A stretch of 64,000 nucleotides of DNA from Eledone cirrhosa (GCA_964016885.1 OZ024742.1:121019870-121083869), one strand, 5' to 3'. Counted from the stretch's first letter, positions 47,758 to 58,821 are shown. Program-made: numbers and translations. The notes: a model not told the origin generated them from the letters alone.

Positions 47758-49062
47758 ATTATCATCTTCGTTTAACGTCCATCTTCCACGCTAGCATGGA
47801 TTAGATGGGAGTTGTCCCACTTGAGGCAAAGTTGGTCGGGTGACCGTGTCTCGCTCATATAGGACTATCTGGCAGGTTTTCTACGGCTTGATGCCCTTCC
47901 TAACACCAACCATATTTACAGTGTGGAACTGGGAACTTTTTACCGTGTTACCTACATGGCCACATTACAGCGTGGACTGTGTGTCTTTTTTTCTCGTGAC
48001 ACCTACACGATCTCGATCCCATTTATTTGGACTGGATGTTGTGGTACCAACTTTACAGAGAGAGGGTGGTGTTGGTGGGAGTGGGAGGATAGGGTAGAGG
48101 TAGTGGATTGGGGTGTATATTTGGTTAGGAGGTGCCAACTGACTGTAGGTTTCGCTTTGTACATAGGCAAGGCGGGTCTTCTGTATTACTGCATAGCGCC
48201 AAAGATCTCGGTCCAGTGACATTGTCTTAGAGAGGTGCAAGTGTGTAAGGTCGGAATTTATCAGATCGTCCCAGGTTTTTCTGGGTCTACCTACTCCGTA
48301 ACTACCATCAATTTTGATCGCCCTGCACTTTTTTATACAGCTGTTGTCTTTCATGCGCATCACGTGGCCATAAAAACGTAGTCTTCTCTCAAGTAAACAG
48401 CATCTGATCCCTCTTATTCCTAATTTCTCACTTAGTTCATTTATGCTTTGCTGTTCACGTATATTACCATTACACATCCAATGGAGCATGCATGCTTTGT
48501 TCCTTTCCAGTCTGCACGTAATGCCCATGTCTCACTGCCATGTAGCATTGCTGTTCGTATACAAGCATCATACAATCTGCCTTTCATTTTTAGAGAGAAA
48601 CCTTTTGTGTCCAACAGCGGTATAAAACTCTCTGAACTTTTTCCATCCTGTTCTGACTCTGGCTACTGTACTTTCAGAACACCCTCCACCACTGCTGATT
48701 TTGTCACCCAGGTAACGGAAAGTGTCTACTATTTCTATAGAACCATCTGGGCAATAGAGGGAGCTAGTATCCTGTGGACACTTGCTACCTATTGCCCCTG
48801 AGCATCGACCACATATAAAGTCTACGTTCTTAGATAGTTTACCTGTGATCCCACTACATCTTTTATGTACCCATACTTTGCATTTGGGACATAAAATTGA
48901 ATTTCTGCCTACTCCTTTCCTACACTGAGCATGGCCATTTCCCTGAGGGTACCTGTGCCTTATTTTCCTTTCTACAAACTAGGACTTTAGTCTTAGACAA
49001 GTTAACTTTAAGGCCTTTTGATTCTAGGCCATCCTTCCATGTTTGGAATTTCTTCTTTATGG
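47758..49062 (-). mobile_element. Zinc-finger LINE copy
   Basis: Minus-strand, 1.3 kb, from the end of the RT region (LVCRKE) through the C4HC3 finger region, DTSSLYCPDGSIEIVDTFRY, the C-terminal region and the 3' UTR to the terminus at 47758. It is very close to the 38357-39600 copy. An open frame of 187 codons (47965-48528) covers RLERNKACMLHWMCN to the 3' UTR, including LRFYGHVMRMKDNSC and GVGRPRKTWDDL. Earlier parts are frameshifted, including a small loss around the GSETWA segment near 48510. Confidence 0.9.
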
Positions 49063-49409
49063 ATTTCTTCTTATTGTTAAATATTTGCATACCTGTAAAC
49101 TGGTGTTGAGATATTATTTCTTTTTAAATGGCTAAGTGATTAAATATTTTTTTAAACTATAAAATAATAAATACTATTTTAAAAATAGAAAAATATTCAG
49201 TCTTTCTAATGAAATTTAGAAATTTAGAAATTAAAATCTAAAATCCAATAATCTAAGATATATTCAATAAATTATCAATGCATAAGCATCTTGGGTTGAA
49301 GAAAAGTATAAATTGGTAGTGTAGAGAAGGTTGGTCCATTTAGTATTGCAGTTAAAATGGTATTAAAAGACACCTATTTAGATTCCACAATATTACATTT
49401 CATATATGC
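49063..49409. other. No gene seen
   Basis: AT-rich sequence with no recognised element. Confidence 0.45.
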
Positions 49410-49516
49410 ATTAACCCTTTTGATAACTCCCTGTAACCACCTCTGGTTCTACTATACAAAACTATTTACATTTAAAGTCTTTATATTTATTTGAAACCTT
49501 CCATCATAATTTTTGA

Positions 49517-49729
49517 GGGATGTTAGAAGTGCAATGGAAATCTTGCCAGAAGCGAGGGGCCAGTGACGTCACACAGAAGTTCATGGCTCTTTCGTGCACT
49601 CATTGGTCTGGAAGCTGTACTTATTGATGAGTATTATGAATGAGTGTGTGAGACTTGCTATATTCTTTGGCCAAACATAAAACAGGTAAACATCTGCACA
49701 GGGAGATTCAGTCCCGACTTGCTTCCTAC
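49517..49729. mobile_element. Unidentified ~210-bp insertion
   Basis: It lies between ATAATTTT and ACAATTTT, so AATTTT may be a 6-bp target duplication. It contains GAGATTCAGTCCCGAC, a weak B-box-like string. It is GC-richer than its surroundings. No homologue elsewhere in the window. Confidence 0.45.
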
Positions 49730-49846
49730 GACAATTTTATTTAAGAACCTTTGTTAAGTTATATTCTAAACATCAGCTTAATGATGAGAATGCTGGTTAT
49801 ATTACTAAATCCCTCAATTCTTGATTATTTTTACAATCATCTTTCC

Positions 49847-50740
49847 TGCAATCAGACCTGGACTCAATGCAACAATGTATCATGGACTGGCAACTGAAGT
49901 TGTCTGTGGACAAGTCTACCACCATGCATTTTGGGAGGAAAAACCCAGCCTCCACATACTCCCTCCACAACACTAATATCAAAAAGTCTTCTTGTGAACG
50001 TGACCTGGGCATTACGGTCAGCAGTGATTTGCATTGGACGAAACACGTCTCTAAAATTATCAAGAAGGCCGAGGGTGTCTTAGCATCACTCAGCAAGACC
50101 TTTGCAGCCGCTCTCCAGCTATCTATTTAAAGCTGTACATAGCTATGATGCGTCCACACTTAGAATTTGCATCACCAGTCCGGAACCCCTATCTTGCTCA
50201 GAATATTGACCGCCTGGAAACTGTTCAGAGACGTGCAACCAAGCGAATAACTTCCATCAGGCATCTACCATACTCTGAACGCCTTGCTTCCCTGGGCATG
50301 CATACATTGAAGCTCTGACGTCTGGCAACTGACTTGGTAAATGCCCACAAAATTATTAACCATCTTGCCAACAACAACCCTGAGTACCTTTTTGATTTCC
50401 ATGTGTCTAACACACATGGGCATGTCTACAAAGTCAGAAAACAGCACAGCTCCCATGACTTTTGGAAACATTTTTTCACACTCAGAGTTGCTGAAGCATG
50501 GAACAAACTATCTGCATCAGTTGTTAGCTGTCGGACACTGCATACTTTAAAACCTCCATGCTTCCTGAGATTCACCAACACTACACCTGATATCCCCTCT
50601 CCATACACACGCACACATGTATTTCATGACTCGTACACTGTTCACTTTCCTGACATTTGTACATTATTCTATGTACTATACATGCACCTTTGATGAGTTG
50701 TAGTGCACCTGAGCACTGTACACAATAATTTCATTATTAT
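49847..50740 (+). mobile_element. CR1/jockey-like LINE, copy 3
   Basis: Plus-strand 3' fragment beginning at AATCAGACCTGGACTCAATG. An 88-codon open segment (49867-50130) covers MQQCIMDWQLKLSVDKSTTM to LASLSKTF. A one-base deletion at about 50104 follows, then a TGA at about 50317 at the same codon as in copy 1, then the terminal region to an ATT tail. Nested in MITE B. Confidence 0.9.
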
Positions 50741-50769
50741 CATTTCGGATATGCTAATAAATGGGTTAA

Positions 50770-51610
50770 GTGATTATCTCCCTATTTCATTGCTACCCAG
50801 TTTCAGCAATCTAAATTTTCAAAACAATCTGTCCACAAATAAAGATAATATAAACATTTGAATTAACAAGTCTAATTTTTCAGAGACCTTCTTCTAAATC
50901 ATTCCAAAATGTTGGGAGTTAAAAAATAAGAATTCCATGAATCTTTAATGGGATTTGATTTATCAATAACATAGATAAAGACACCATAAAATGTCCTGTC
51001 AGTTGATTGAGTAGCAAACATTCCACTATACATCTTATTGTAACGACCAGAGCCATCTACCCACCAACCACAATGTACCTCATGTGCTTAACATCCAGCT
51101 TATTTATGTGAGGTGGTACGCCTTACATCTTTTCTATATATGTTTTTTACAATCATCTAACATTCAGCCTAGTTATGTGAGGTGGTACACCTTACATCTT
51201 TTCTTGATATGTTTTGGTACAATCATCTAACAAAGCAATAACAATCTAAACAAAACAATAAAACTAATACAACAGAAATATTCCTTTGTTGCTGCAATAA
51301 GTAGAAGCCTTTCTCCTTTCAACTTTCCGTGGAAATATACTCTTCCTTCTAACAATGTTTCCTCCCTGCTACCTACATACCAGCACTGATTAAGTTACAT
51401 AAATAAGAAAGTTTATCAGCTACTTCATGCTAGACTGAACGAAATATTGTATAGTATGGATAGAACCCTAGAAGCTGTCTGAAATGATCTGTCAAGTGTG
51501 TCAAGGCACTTAAGGTATAAGTGTGTGTATGATATGAGTTTGTCTCCGATTCTGTGTGTTCAAATCTTCAGCTATTAGCACTGAAACTCACTTCCCTCCT
51601 GTAGAGGCCT
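50770..51610. other. No gene seen
   Basis: A duplicated block of about 65 bp (AACATCCAGCTTATTTATGT... and AACATTCAGCCTAGTTATGT..., at about 51089 and 51157, both continuing GAGGTGGTAC) is the only structure noticed. Confidence 0.5.
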
Positions 51611-51617
51611 TTCTCTA

Positions 51618-51620
51618 TTA

Positions 51621-51670
<50 letters not shown>
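51618..51670. repeat. (AT)n microsatellite
   Basis: TA dinucleotide run with two interruptions. Confidence 0.93.
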
Positions 51671-51674
<4 letters not shown>

Positions 51675-52841
51675 TGTAGTTGTCTGTGTGTGTGTGTGTC
51701 CTCATTTTTGCAAAGTCTATACAAATCCACATTTCTACTCCGATTGACTTCAAACTTGCATTTATATATTCCTTGCGGTCTAAAGATATTAACTGCAGCT
51801 TTTATTTTTCAATTTTCTGTTGTTAAAGGGGTGTTAGGCGCCGGTTATCGATCTCCGTAGCGCTCTTATAATATCTGTCTGTATGCCTGGCTGTCTGCAT
51901 TACGACATTATGACAAACACTGATGACGTATTATGTTCGCTATTTTCCGTTCATTGCCAGGGAACGTCTTCACAAACCAAAGTATCGTCTTCCTGTTTTC
52001 CTTCAGTTGCAACATTTTTTGAAATATTTACTTCTGCGTTCACAGATTGATGTTTTTAGTTTCAGAAGATCCATTAAGTGTGAAAGCAGCGATTCTTTGC
52101 TTAAACTTTAATCTGTTATTTTAATATATAATATAAGTGAGGCAAGCCAGCCCAGTTGCCACTTCTTGCCAATAAACATTAACCCTTTGTGCGCCATTCA
52201 TCTAACTGTAGACCAACAAATACCAAGAACGATGGGGAATGAATCTTCGAGGTAAGCAGCTTCCTCCCGAGCTGTTACTTCACGCGGGATTCTCTGCTAC
52301 ACCTTTTCATAATAATACCGAACAACGTACTGCTGGTCACTCCTTCCTCCAAAAGCCGTACAAAGCAGATATGTACATCGGGCAGATGGATCGGGTGCAA
52401 ATCTACACCAGGCCTGCGCGAGAAATTTGCAAGGGACTGCACCAACAGGGATAGAGAGAAAGAGTAACTTAGTGGAAAGAGTGCGAATGAACTTTTGAGG
52501 TAAGTAGACTACGCCTTACTGCTATTGCACTGAAACCTTCTGCCAACTTAACCTGTGAGTTTCTATTTCACATTTACTCCAATAGGCCAAAACAGAGTGG
52601 AAACGCCGGGGGAAAACTGTCACAGAAGGAGTATGAAAAGAAGGGGCCCAACAATATTTCTATGAACAATGCACGTAGACAGTTAAACTGTACTTTCAAC
52701 TTCTTAATTTTCTCTAAATAAAACAAGTTTCCTGTCGGTATATTTTTGTGAGTTTTTAACAGGCACTCACAAATAAATGTTTCTTATTGGTGGTGCTATT
52801 ACCAATGTTCTTACCCGTGCAATGCCGGGATACACTGCTAG
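51670..52841 (+). mobile_element. Helitron, non-autonomous, with good 3' end
   Basis: The 5' region AAACTGTAGTTGTCTGTGTG follows an AT run. Shared core segments are TGTATGCCTGGCTGTCTGCA (about 51880) and GCAGCGATTCTTTGCTTAAA (about 52087). The 3' end has a CCCGTGCAATGCCGGG hairpin, then ATACACTG and CTAG (52838-52841) before a T, as expected for Helitrons. The interior (52140-52780) differs from the 36.75 kb Helitron and may be captured sequence. Confidence 0.85.
52239..52454 (+). other. Small ORF inside the Helitron (possible captured exon)
   Basis: 71 codons including LPPELLLHAGFSATPFHNNT, EQRTAGHSFLQKPYKADMYI and QMDRVQIYTRPAREICKG. I do not recognise it. GAGGTAAG-type splice-donor-like strings occur at about 52249 and 52497 after similar sequence. 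Could be chance. Confidence 0.25.
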
Positions 52842-52867
52842 TATATATATACATATATATATATATA

Positions 52868-52979
52868 TCATCATCATCATCACCGTTTTACGTCCGTTCT
52901 TCCACGCTAGCATGGGTTAGACGGGTTGTCCTGTTGTGGGCAGTGTCTGGTCGGCTGACCTTGCCTTGCTCATACAGGA
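52868..52979 (-). mobile_element. Zinc-finger LINE 3' tail (112 bp)
   Basis: Minus-strand: ATGATGATGATGATA tail, ACGTAAAACGG and CTAGCGTGGAAGAACGGACG, of the subfamily seen at 28800. It is extremely 5'-truncated and sits beside the Helitron end in an AT microsatellite. Confidence 0.85.
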
Positions 52980-53160
52980 AATATATATATATAGTATAAT
53001 TAACAGCAGTTTTTAATAATCGTATTTAAGAGTATTCAACAGAATTCGTAATATGATCGGCTTGTCCCCCCACAGCCCCAGTGGACAGAGTGGAGGAGGC
53101 GTTTCCCCAGAGGATGGCAAGAGAGACGCGCTGGAATGATTGTTTCTCTCTCTTTCGTAA
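52980..53160. other. Spacer
   Basis: Short unique sequence before the GATA-rich minisatellite. Confidence 0.4.
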
Positions 53161-53161
53161 A

Positions 53162-55034
53162 TAGATAGATATACATATGGGTAACTATGTAGGCAGATAG
53201 ATAGATAGATAGATATACATGGGTGACTATGTAGGTAGATAGATATATGGGTGACTATGTAGGCAGATAGATATATAGGTAACTATGTAGATAGATAGAT
53301 AGATATATATGGGTGCCTATGTAGGTAGATAGATATATGGGTGACTATGTAGGTAGAGAGATATATAGGTAACTATGTAGGCAGATAGATATATGCGTGA
53401 CTATGTAGGAAGATAGATATATGGGTGACTATGTTGGTAGATAGATATCTGGGTGACTATGTAGGTAGATAGATAGATATATGGGTGACTTTGTAGGTAG
53501 AGAGATATATGGGTAGGCAGATAGATAGATATATGGGTGACTTTGTAGGTAGAGAGATATATGGGTAACTATATAGGCAGATAGATATATGGGTAACTAT
53601 GTAGGTAGATAGATAGATATATGGGTGACTATGTTGGTAGATAGATATATGGGTAACTATGTAGGTAGATAGATAGATATATGGGTGACTTTGTAGGTAG
53701 AGAGATATATGGGTAACTATGTAGGCAGATAGATAGATATATGGGTGACTTTGTAGGTAGAGAGATATATGGGTAACTATGTAGGCAGATAGATATATGG
53801 GTAACTATGTAGGTAGATAGATAGATATATGGGTGACTATGTTGGTAGATAGATATATGGGTAACTATGTAGGTAGATAGATAGATATATGGGTGACTTT
53901 GTAGGTAGAGAGATATATGGGTAACTATGTAGGCAGATAGATATATGGGTAACTATGTAGGTAGATAGATAGATATATGGGTGACTTTGTAGGTAGAGAG
54001 ATATATGGGTAACTATGTAGGCAGATAGATAGATATATGGGTGACTTTGTAGGTAGAGAGATATATGGGTAACTATGTAGGCAGATAGATATATGGGTAA
54101 CTATGTAGGTAGATAGATAGATATATGGGTGACTATGTTGGTAGATAGATATATGGGTAACTATGTAGGTAGATAGATAGATATATGGGTGACTTTGTAG
54201 GTAGAGAGATATATGGGTAACTATGTAGGCAGATAGATTAATGGGTAACTATGTAGGTAGATAGATAGATATATGGGTGACTTTGTAGGTAGAGAGATAG
54301 ATACATGGGTAACTATGTAGGCAGATAGATAGATATATGGGTAACTTTGTAGGTAGAGAGATATATGGGTAACTATGTAGGCAGATAGATAGATATATGG
54401 GTGACTTTGTAGGTAGAGAGATATATGGGTAACTATGTAGGCAGATAGATAGATAAATGGGTGACTATGTAGGTAGATAGATATATGGGTGACTATGTAG
54501 GTAGATAGATATATGGGTAACTATGTAGGTAGATAGATATATGGGTGACTTTGTAGGTAGAGAGATATATGGGTGACTATGTTGGTAGATAGATATATGG
54601 GTAACTATGTAGGTAGATAGATATATGGGTAACTATGTAGGTAGATAGATATATGGGTAACTTTGTAGGTAGAGAGATATATGGGTAACTATGTAGGTAG
54701 ATAGATAGATATATGGGTGACTTTGTAGGTAGAGAGATATATGGGTAACTATGTAGGCAGATAGATAGATACATGGGTGACTATGTAGGTAGATAGATGT
54801 ATGGGTGACTATGTTGGTAGATAGATATATGGGTAACTATGTAGGTAGATAGATATATGGGTGACTTTGTAGGTAGAGAGATATATGGGTAACTATGTTT
54901 GTAGATAGATATATGGGTAGGTATGTAGGTAGATGGATATGGGTGACTATGTAGGCAGATAGATAGATATATGGGTGACTATGTTGGTAGATAGATATAT
55001 GGGTAACTATGTTGGTAGATGGATATGGGTGCAT
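53162..55034 (+). repeat. 28/32-bp GATA-rich minisatellite
   Basis: Units such as GACTATGTAGGTAGATAGAT then ATATGGGT (28 bp), or with an extra GATA (32 bp). Common alternating pairs (TTTGTAGGTAGAGAG unit followed by TATGTAGGCAGATAG unit) give a 60-bp higher-order unit and longer repeats around 53.6-54.2 kb. About 60-65 units. Confidence 0.95.
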
Positions 55035-55139
55035 GTATGTCAAAGGATTAAAAAGTTTGTTTCAAAAATCATGAGGTCTGGGTTTGATCAACAATGCAAG
55101 ATGGCAAGCACCATGGGTCTTCTGCCATAACCATGGGTC

Positions 55140-55440
55140 AACTCAAACCTCCACCTCCTTCTTCATCTTCTCACCAACATATTCCTGGAAGGTTTGTGGG
55201 GACAGACTCCTCAAGCACACCTTGTAACAGGTCCTGTCAAACATTTCCAATTGATCCAGGTGGATCCCCAAGCATGACCAGCCGAGCCCATGGATGTTAT
55301 CCAGCCAGCCTTGACCACTTGTTACAGTGACTTGATCCAAGCCAGGGGCCTTCCCATTTTTTAGCAAGCATGTGGCTTCTTTCACTTCCTCTAATGTAGG
55401 CTCAGTATTGGCTACAGGAGTGGCAGGAGGATCGACAGAT
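55140..55440 (-). pseudogene. Internally deleted LINE ORF
   Basis: Minus strand reads ANTEPTLEEVKEATCLLKNG then KAPGLDQ, the RT finger region of a LINE. Within a few codons it joins GWLDNIHGLGWSCLGIHLDQ and LEMFDRTCYKVCLRSLSPQT, the C-terminal tail seen at 13100-13250. The whole RT palm is missing. The junction is near 55325-55335. The frame is open through the junction. Confidence 0.72.
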
Positions 55441-55536
55441 GGTGGAGCTGCCAGCGTTCCCAGGGGTGGGTCGTGGAGCTGCCAGCGTTCCCTGGGGTGG
55501 GTCGTGGAGCTGCTAGCATTCCCTGGGGTGGGTTGT
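55441..55536 (+). repeat. 31-bp tandem triplication
   Basis: Three units of GTGGAGCTGCCAGCGTTCCC then TGGGGTGGGTC, with few substitutions. It lies just upstream (in LINE sense) of the internally deleted LINE ORF. Confidence 0.9.
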
Positions 55537-55547
55537 GGTTATAGAGT

Positions 55548-55578
<31 letters not shown>

Positions 55579-55841
55579 TACAACAGTTAAGATTTTTATT
55601 ACAAGCAATGCATTTTGAGACAAAAAATAATCACAATGGTAATTGAAGTAAATATTATTTACTTGCCTACCTGGCAGGTAAATATCAGTGGCGAAGGGTA
55701 ACCTGGAAAGCAGGGCATGCAGTCCAATCACCATGGCGGTAAGTGAGGCAGTGCAGCCTTACCCCCCTCCCCTCCCAATTCCCTCTAAATGACCCTCCCG
55801 GTCAAAGCCGCATGTAGTGTTATCTAGTGTGTGTGTGTGTT

Positions 55842-55872
<31 letters not shown>

Positions 55873-56640
55873 GGTTTAGCGTCCGTGTTCCACGCTTGCA
55901 TGGGTTTGGACGGGGGTTTTCCCACTTGAGGCAAGAGTGGTTGTCTTGCTCGCATAGGACTGTCTGGCGGGTTTTCTACAGTTGGATGCGCTTCCTAACA
56001 CCAACCACATTTACAGTGTGGGGCTGGGAGGTTTTTACCGTGTTGCCTACACGGCCACATTACAGCGTGGACTGTCTGGCGGGTTTTCTACAGCTGGATG
56101 CCCTTCCTAACACCAACCACATTTACAGTGTGGGGCTGGGAGGTTTTTACCGTGTTGCCTACACGGCCACATTTACAGCGTGGACTGTGTGTTTTTTTGT
56201 CGTGACACCTACACGAACTCATTTGTTTCGGCCTGGATGTTGTGGGACCAACATAACTGTACATTGAAAGGGGCGGTGTGGATGGGGTGGAGGTGGTGGG
56301 ACGGGGGGGTGTTTTGATAGAGATGCCTACTGACTGTAGTAGGTTTTTACTTTGTATTTAGGTAAGGCGGGTCTTCTCTATTACTGAGTACCGCCAAAGG
56401 TCTCGGTCCAGTGACATTGTCTTGGAGAGGTGTAAGCGTGTGAGGTCGGAATTTATCAGCTCGTCCCATGTTTTTCTGGGTCTGCCTACTCCGTGGCTAC
56501 CGTCTATCTTTATTGCCCTGCACTTTGTTATACAGCTGTCGTCTTTCATGCGCATCACGTGACCATACCAACCTAGCCTTCTCTCGAGTAAACAACATCT
56601 GATCCCTCTTATTTCTAATTTTTTTCCTTAGTTCGTATCT
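55842..56640 (-). mobile_element. Zinc-finger LINE copy with duplicated 3' UTR segment
   Basis: Minus strand. The tail is an ATG repeat at 55842-55871. A 111-bp segment of the 3' UTR (containing CCAACCACATTTACAGTGTG) is tandemly duplicated (55959-56069 and 56070-56180). The coding end reads MMRMKDDSCITKCRAIKI, then GVGRPRKTWDEL and SLDRDLWRYSV. It is truncated at about 56640 inside the LSEK segment. Confidence 0.88.
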
Positions 56641-56712
56641 TTTTATATATCTACGATTTAGTAAGCAGTCAAAATTCTGCTTGCCCCAAGGCTGTCGTGT
56701 GTTTGTGTGTAT

Positions 56713-56763
<51 letters not shown>

Positions 56764-56819
56764 CTTTTTATGTATCTACGATTTAGTAAGCAGTCAAAAT
56801 TCTGCTTGCTCCAAAGCTG

Positions 56820-56866
<47 letters not shown>

Positions 56867-56930
56867 CTTTTCATGTGTCTATACGTTTTAGTAAGCAGCC
56901 AAAATTCTGCTTGCTTCAACCGACGCAATT
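56640..56930 (+). repeat. Triplicated block with (TG)n spacers
   Basis: A block reading CTACGATTTAGTAAGCAGTC then AAAATTCTGCTTGC occurs at about 56651, 56775 and 56879. The copies are separated by TG runs (56716-56760 and 56822-56862). The third is slightly changed (TATACGTTTTAGTAAGCAGC). Confidence 0.92.
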
Positions 56931-57420
56931 GATCAATCGTTGGATGCACGGACCCTTCCCCCCTGGTAAATATTCTACTCTTTAACCACAATAAGTTTGG
57001 AAATCTTTCCTTCAGTTTATGAATAAAAATATATCCGTTATACTGGGACACAGTTCTACAATGTGGCAGGCAGAGATAGACTTTAATTACCTATCATTTA
57101 TTTTTAGTAGACATTAGTTGAAACAGCCTCTTTCTACACACTAATTTGTTGAATAAGACCCCATGAGACAAACAAGAACTGTGTCAAGGTACATCAGTAT
57201 TGTAAATAAACATCTGTACCTAATTTGAAAAGTGGGGAAGGTAGTTGTAAACTTAATGTAGTGTGAACTCATTGTATTAATAGGTATTTGATTCCCATTG
57301 ACATGTTATTTATCAAGCTCAAATAACTTGGTGACTTTTTGTTTATATATACATTAGCAAGTCTGTGTTTATATATATATATATATATTGGCAAGCCTGA
57401 GTTTATATAAATATATATAT
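56931..57420. other. No gene seen
   Basis: Ordinary AT-rich sequence; short AT microsatellites at 57374-57390 and 57410-57430. Confidence 0.45.
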
Positions 57421-57424
57421 ATAT

Positions 57425-57535
57425 GTATATTGGCATGCCTGTGTGGCTAAAAACTTTGCTTTACACCCACATTGCTCCAAGTTTGATCTCACTGCGTGAC
57501 ATCTTGAGCTAGTATCTTCTACTATAGACATGAGT
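57425..57535 (+). mobile_element. tRNA-derived SINE fragment, third family (putative)
   Basis: TTGGCATGCCTGTGTGGCTA, then GTTTGATCTCACTGCGTGAC, ATCTTGAGCTAGTATCTTCT and ACTATAG. This resembles a widespread cephalopod tRNA-derived SINE (GTTC...CACTGCGTGGCACCTTGGGC, TCTTCTACTATAG). Only the head region remains. Confidence 0.55.
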
Positions 57536-57559
57536 TAATTTTTTATATATATATATATA

Positions 57560-57700
57560 TATGGCTTAGTGATTAGAGCATTGGCCTTGCAATCGACAGG
57601 TTGTGAGTTCAATTCTCAGACTGGGTGATATGTTGTTTCCTTGAGCAAGACACTTTATTTCACATTGCTCCAGTTTACTCAGCTGTAGAAATGAGATGAT
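57560..57700 (+). mobile_element. tRNA-derived SINE, second family
   Basis: ATGGCTTAGTGATTAGAGCA (A box), GTGAGTTCAATTCTCAGACT (B box), CCTTGAGCAAGACACTTTAT and TTCACATTGCTCCAG. It runs directly into LINE 3'-UTR sequence at about 57718. Confidence 0.82.
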
Positions 57701-57717
57701 AGGGACTGGGGTCCCTA

Positions 57718-57945
57718 TCATTCCACTGCAAAGTGGTCGTGGAGGTGCCACGGCAAAAAAGCACCCAGCCCACACTGTAAAGTGGACGTGTAGGCGCCAC
57801 AGCAAAAAAGCACCCAGCACTCACTGTAAATGAGGTTGGTGTTAGGAAGGGCATCCAGCTGTAGAAATCAAGCCAGAATCAGTTCCCGTCCCACCCTTGC
57901 AAGCAGGGAAAAGCGGACGTAAAATGAAATGAAATGAAATGATAT
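57718..57945 (+). mobile_element. Zinc-finger LINE 3' UTR (subfamily with doubled motif)
   Basis: Two copies of GCACCCAGC...CACTGTAAA, then GTTGGTGTTAGGAAGGGCAT and GCGGACGTAAAATGAAATG. The tail is ATGAA pentamers instead of ATG triplets. The head (second-family SINE) plus LINE-type 3' UTR could be a composite SINE that borrows the LINE 3' end. Confidence 0.75.
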
Positions 57946-58585
57946 ATTCCAGCACAAAACTCTCTATTTTACAGACAACATTTCTTCTTATATATTGATA
58001 GTAATAAAAAGACAGACTTAGATAGGAGAGAGAGCAAAAACAGACAGATGGATCAATGAATAAAGAAATAAATATAGATTGACAGACATCATGAAATCAC
58101 ATTAACAAGACATACTTGAAAATTACAAAACTGTACTATAAGTGCATCACATTAAAAAACAATGTCTTTACTTAAATTTACTATAGTGATCTGTCCACTA
58201 GTAAAGATACTACAAACATCTGGAATAAGCATACCCATCTATAAATGTTTTTATTGGAGGATATTAAGAGTTAAATTAGAATATTTTAGTATTACAATGA
58301 AAGAAGTTAAATAAATAGTCAATACAGAAAGCCATTGAAGTTTTAAAAAAGGTACCCATTCAAACCAATGTTTGTACGGTAATGGCAAGAGTTCATGAAA
58401 GAAAATATAAATATAAGTTATTGAATAGTATAGAGAACTAGATTTAGACAAAATTTCGACAAGATAATATCTTTAATCATTGTAGTTAGAGCAGAACTCT
58501 AACCAGACAATGTAAAATAGGGTAGTGGAATGATATTGTAGAATTGGCTGAGCTATGTAGGTATTTTGAAGGTCTTAACTATATA
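57946..58585. other. No gene seen
   Basis: AT-rich, no recognised repeats beyond short matches (GATCTGTCCACTAGTAAAGA at 58190, related to 50827). Confidence 0.45.
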
Positions 58586-58586
58586 T

Positions 58587-58816
58587 TTAACCCTTTAGCA
58601 TTTACATTACTCTACATTTACTATTGTATTTTCACAGTAAAGGCTTTACCTCACATAATTATCTCACATAATATTGAATCTACGAGATTTTGATATTATT
58701 TATTTTGAGAAAAAATACCTTAATATCATTATGAGCTGCTGCTTATGGCCAGTTTAAAGAGGAAGAGGTGAGAGAATTCTGGCCAGATACGGCTGGTTTA
58801 AATGCTAAAGGGTTAA
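58587..58816 (+). mobile_element. TTAA MITE family A, best-preserved copy
   Basis: 230 bp bounded by TTAA. Terminal inverted repeats are CCCTTTAGCATTTA and TAAATGCTAAAGGG. Internal: ACTCTACATTTACTATTGTA, CATAATTATCTCACATAATA, TTTATTTTGAGAAAAAATAC and GTGAGAGAATTCTGGCC. Non-coding. Confidence 0.92.
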
Positions 58817-58821
58817 ATAAA

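Larger units (their letters stand above)
49411..50769 (+). mobile_element. TTAA MITE family B, interrupted twice
   Basis: The left part (49411-49518) starts TTAACCCTTTTGATAACT. The middle part (49728-49845) has TTTATTTAAGAACCTTTGTT and GTTATATTACTAAATCCC. The right end (50742-50769) reads TCGGATATGCTAATAAATGGGTTAA in two adjoining pieces. About 210 bp of unidentified sequence and a CR1-like LINE separate the parts. Together they reconstitute the family B order. Confidence 0.8.

Noticed and set aside
53162..55034. Minus-strand ORFs rich in Tyr/Ser/Ile/Pro
   Set aside because: Product of the 28/32-bp minisatellite; the frames are short and end within the array.
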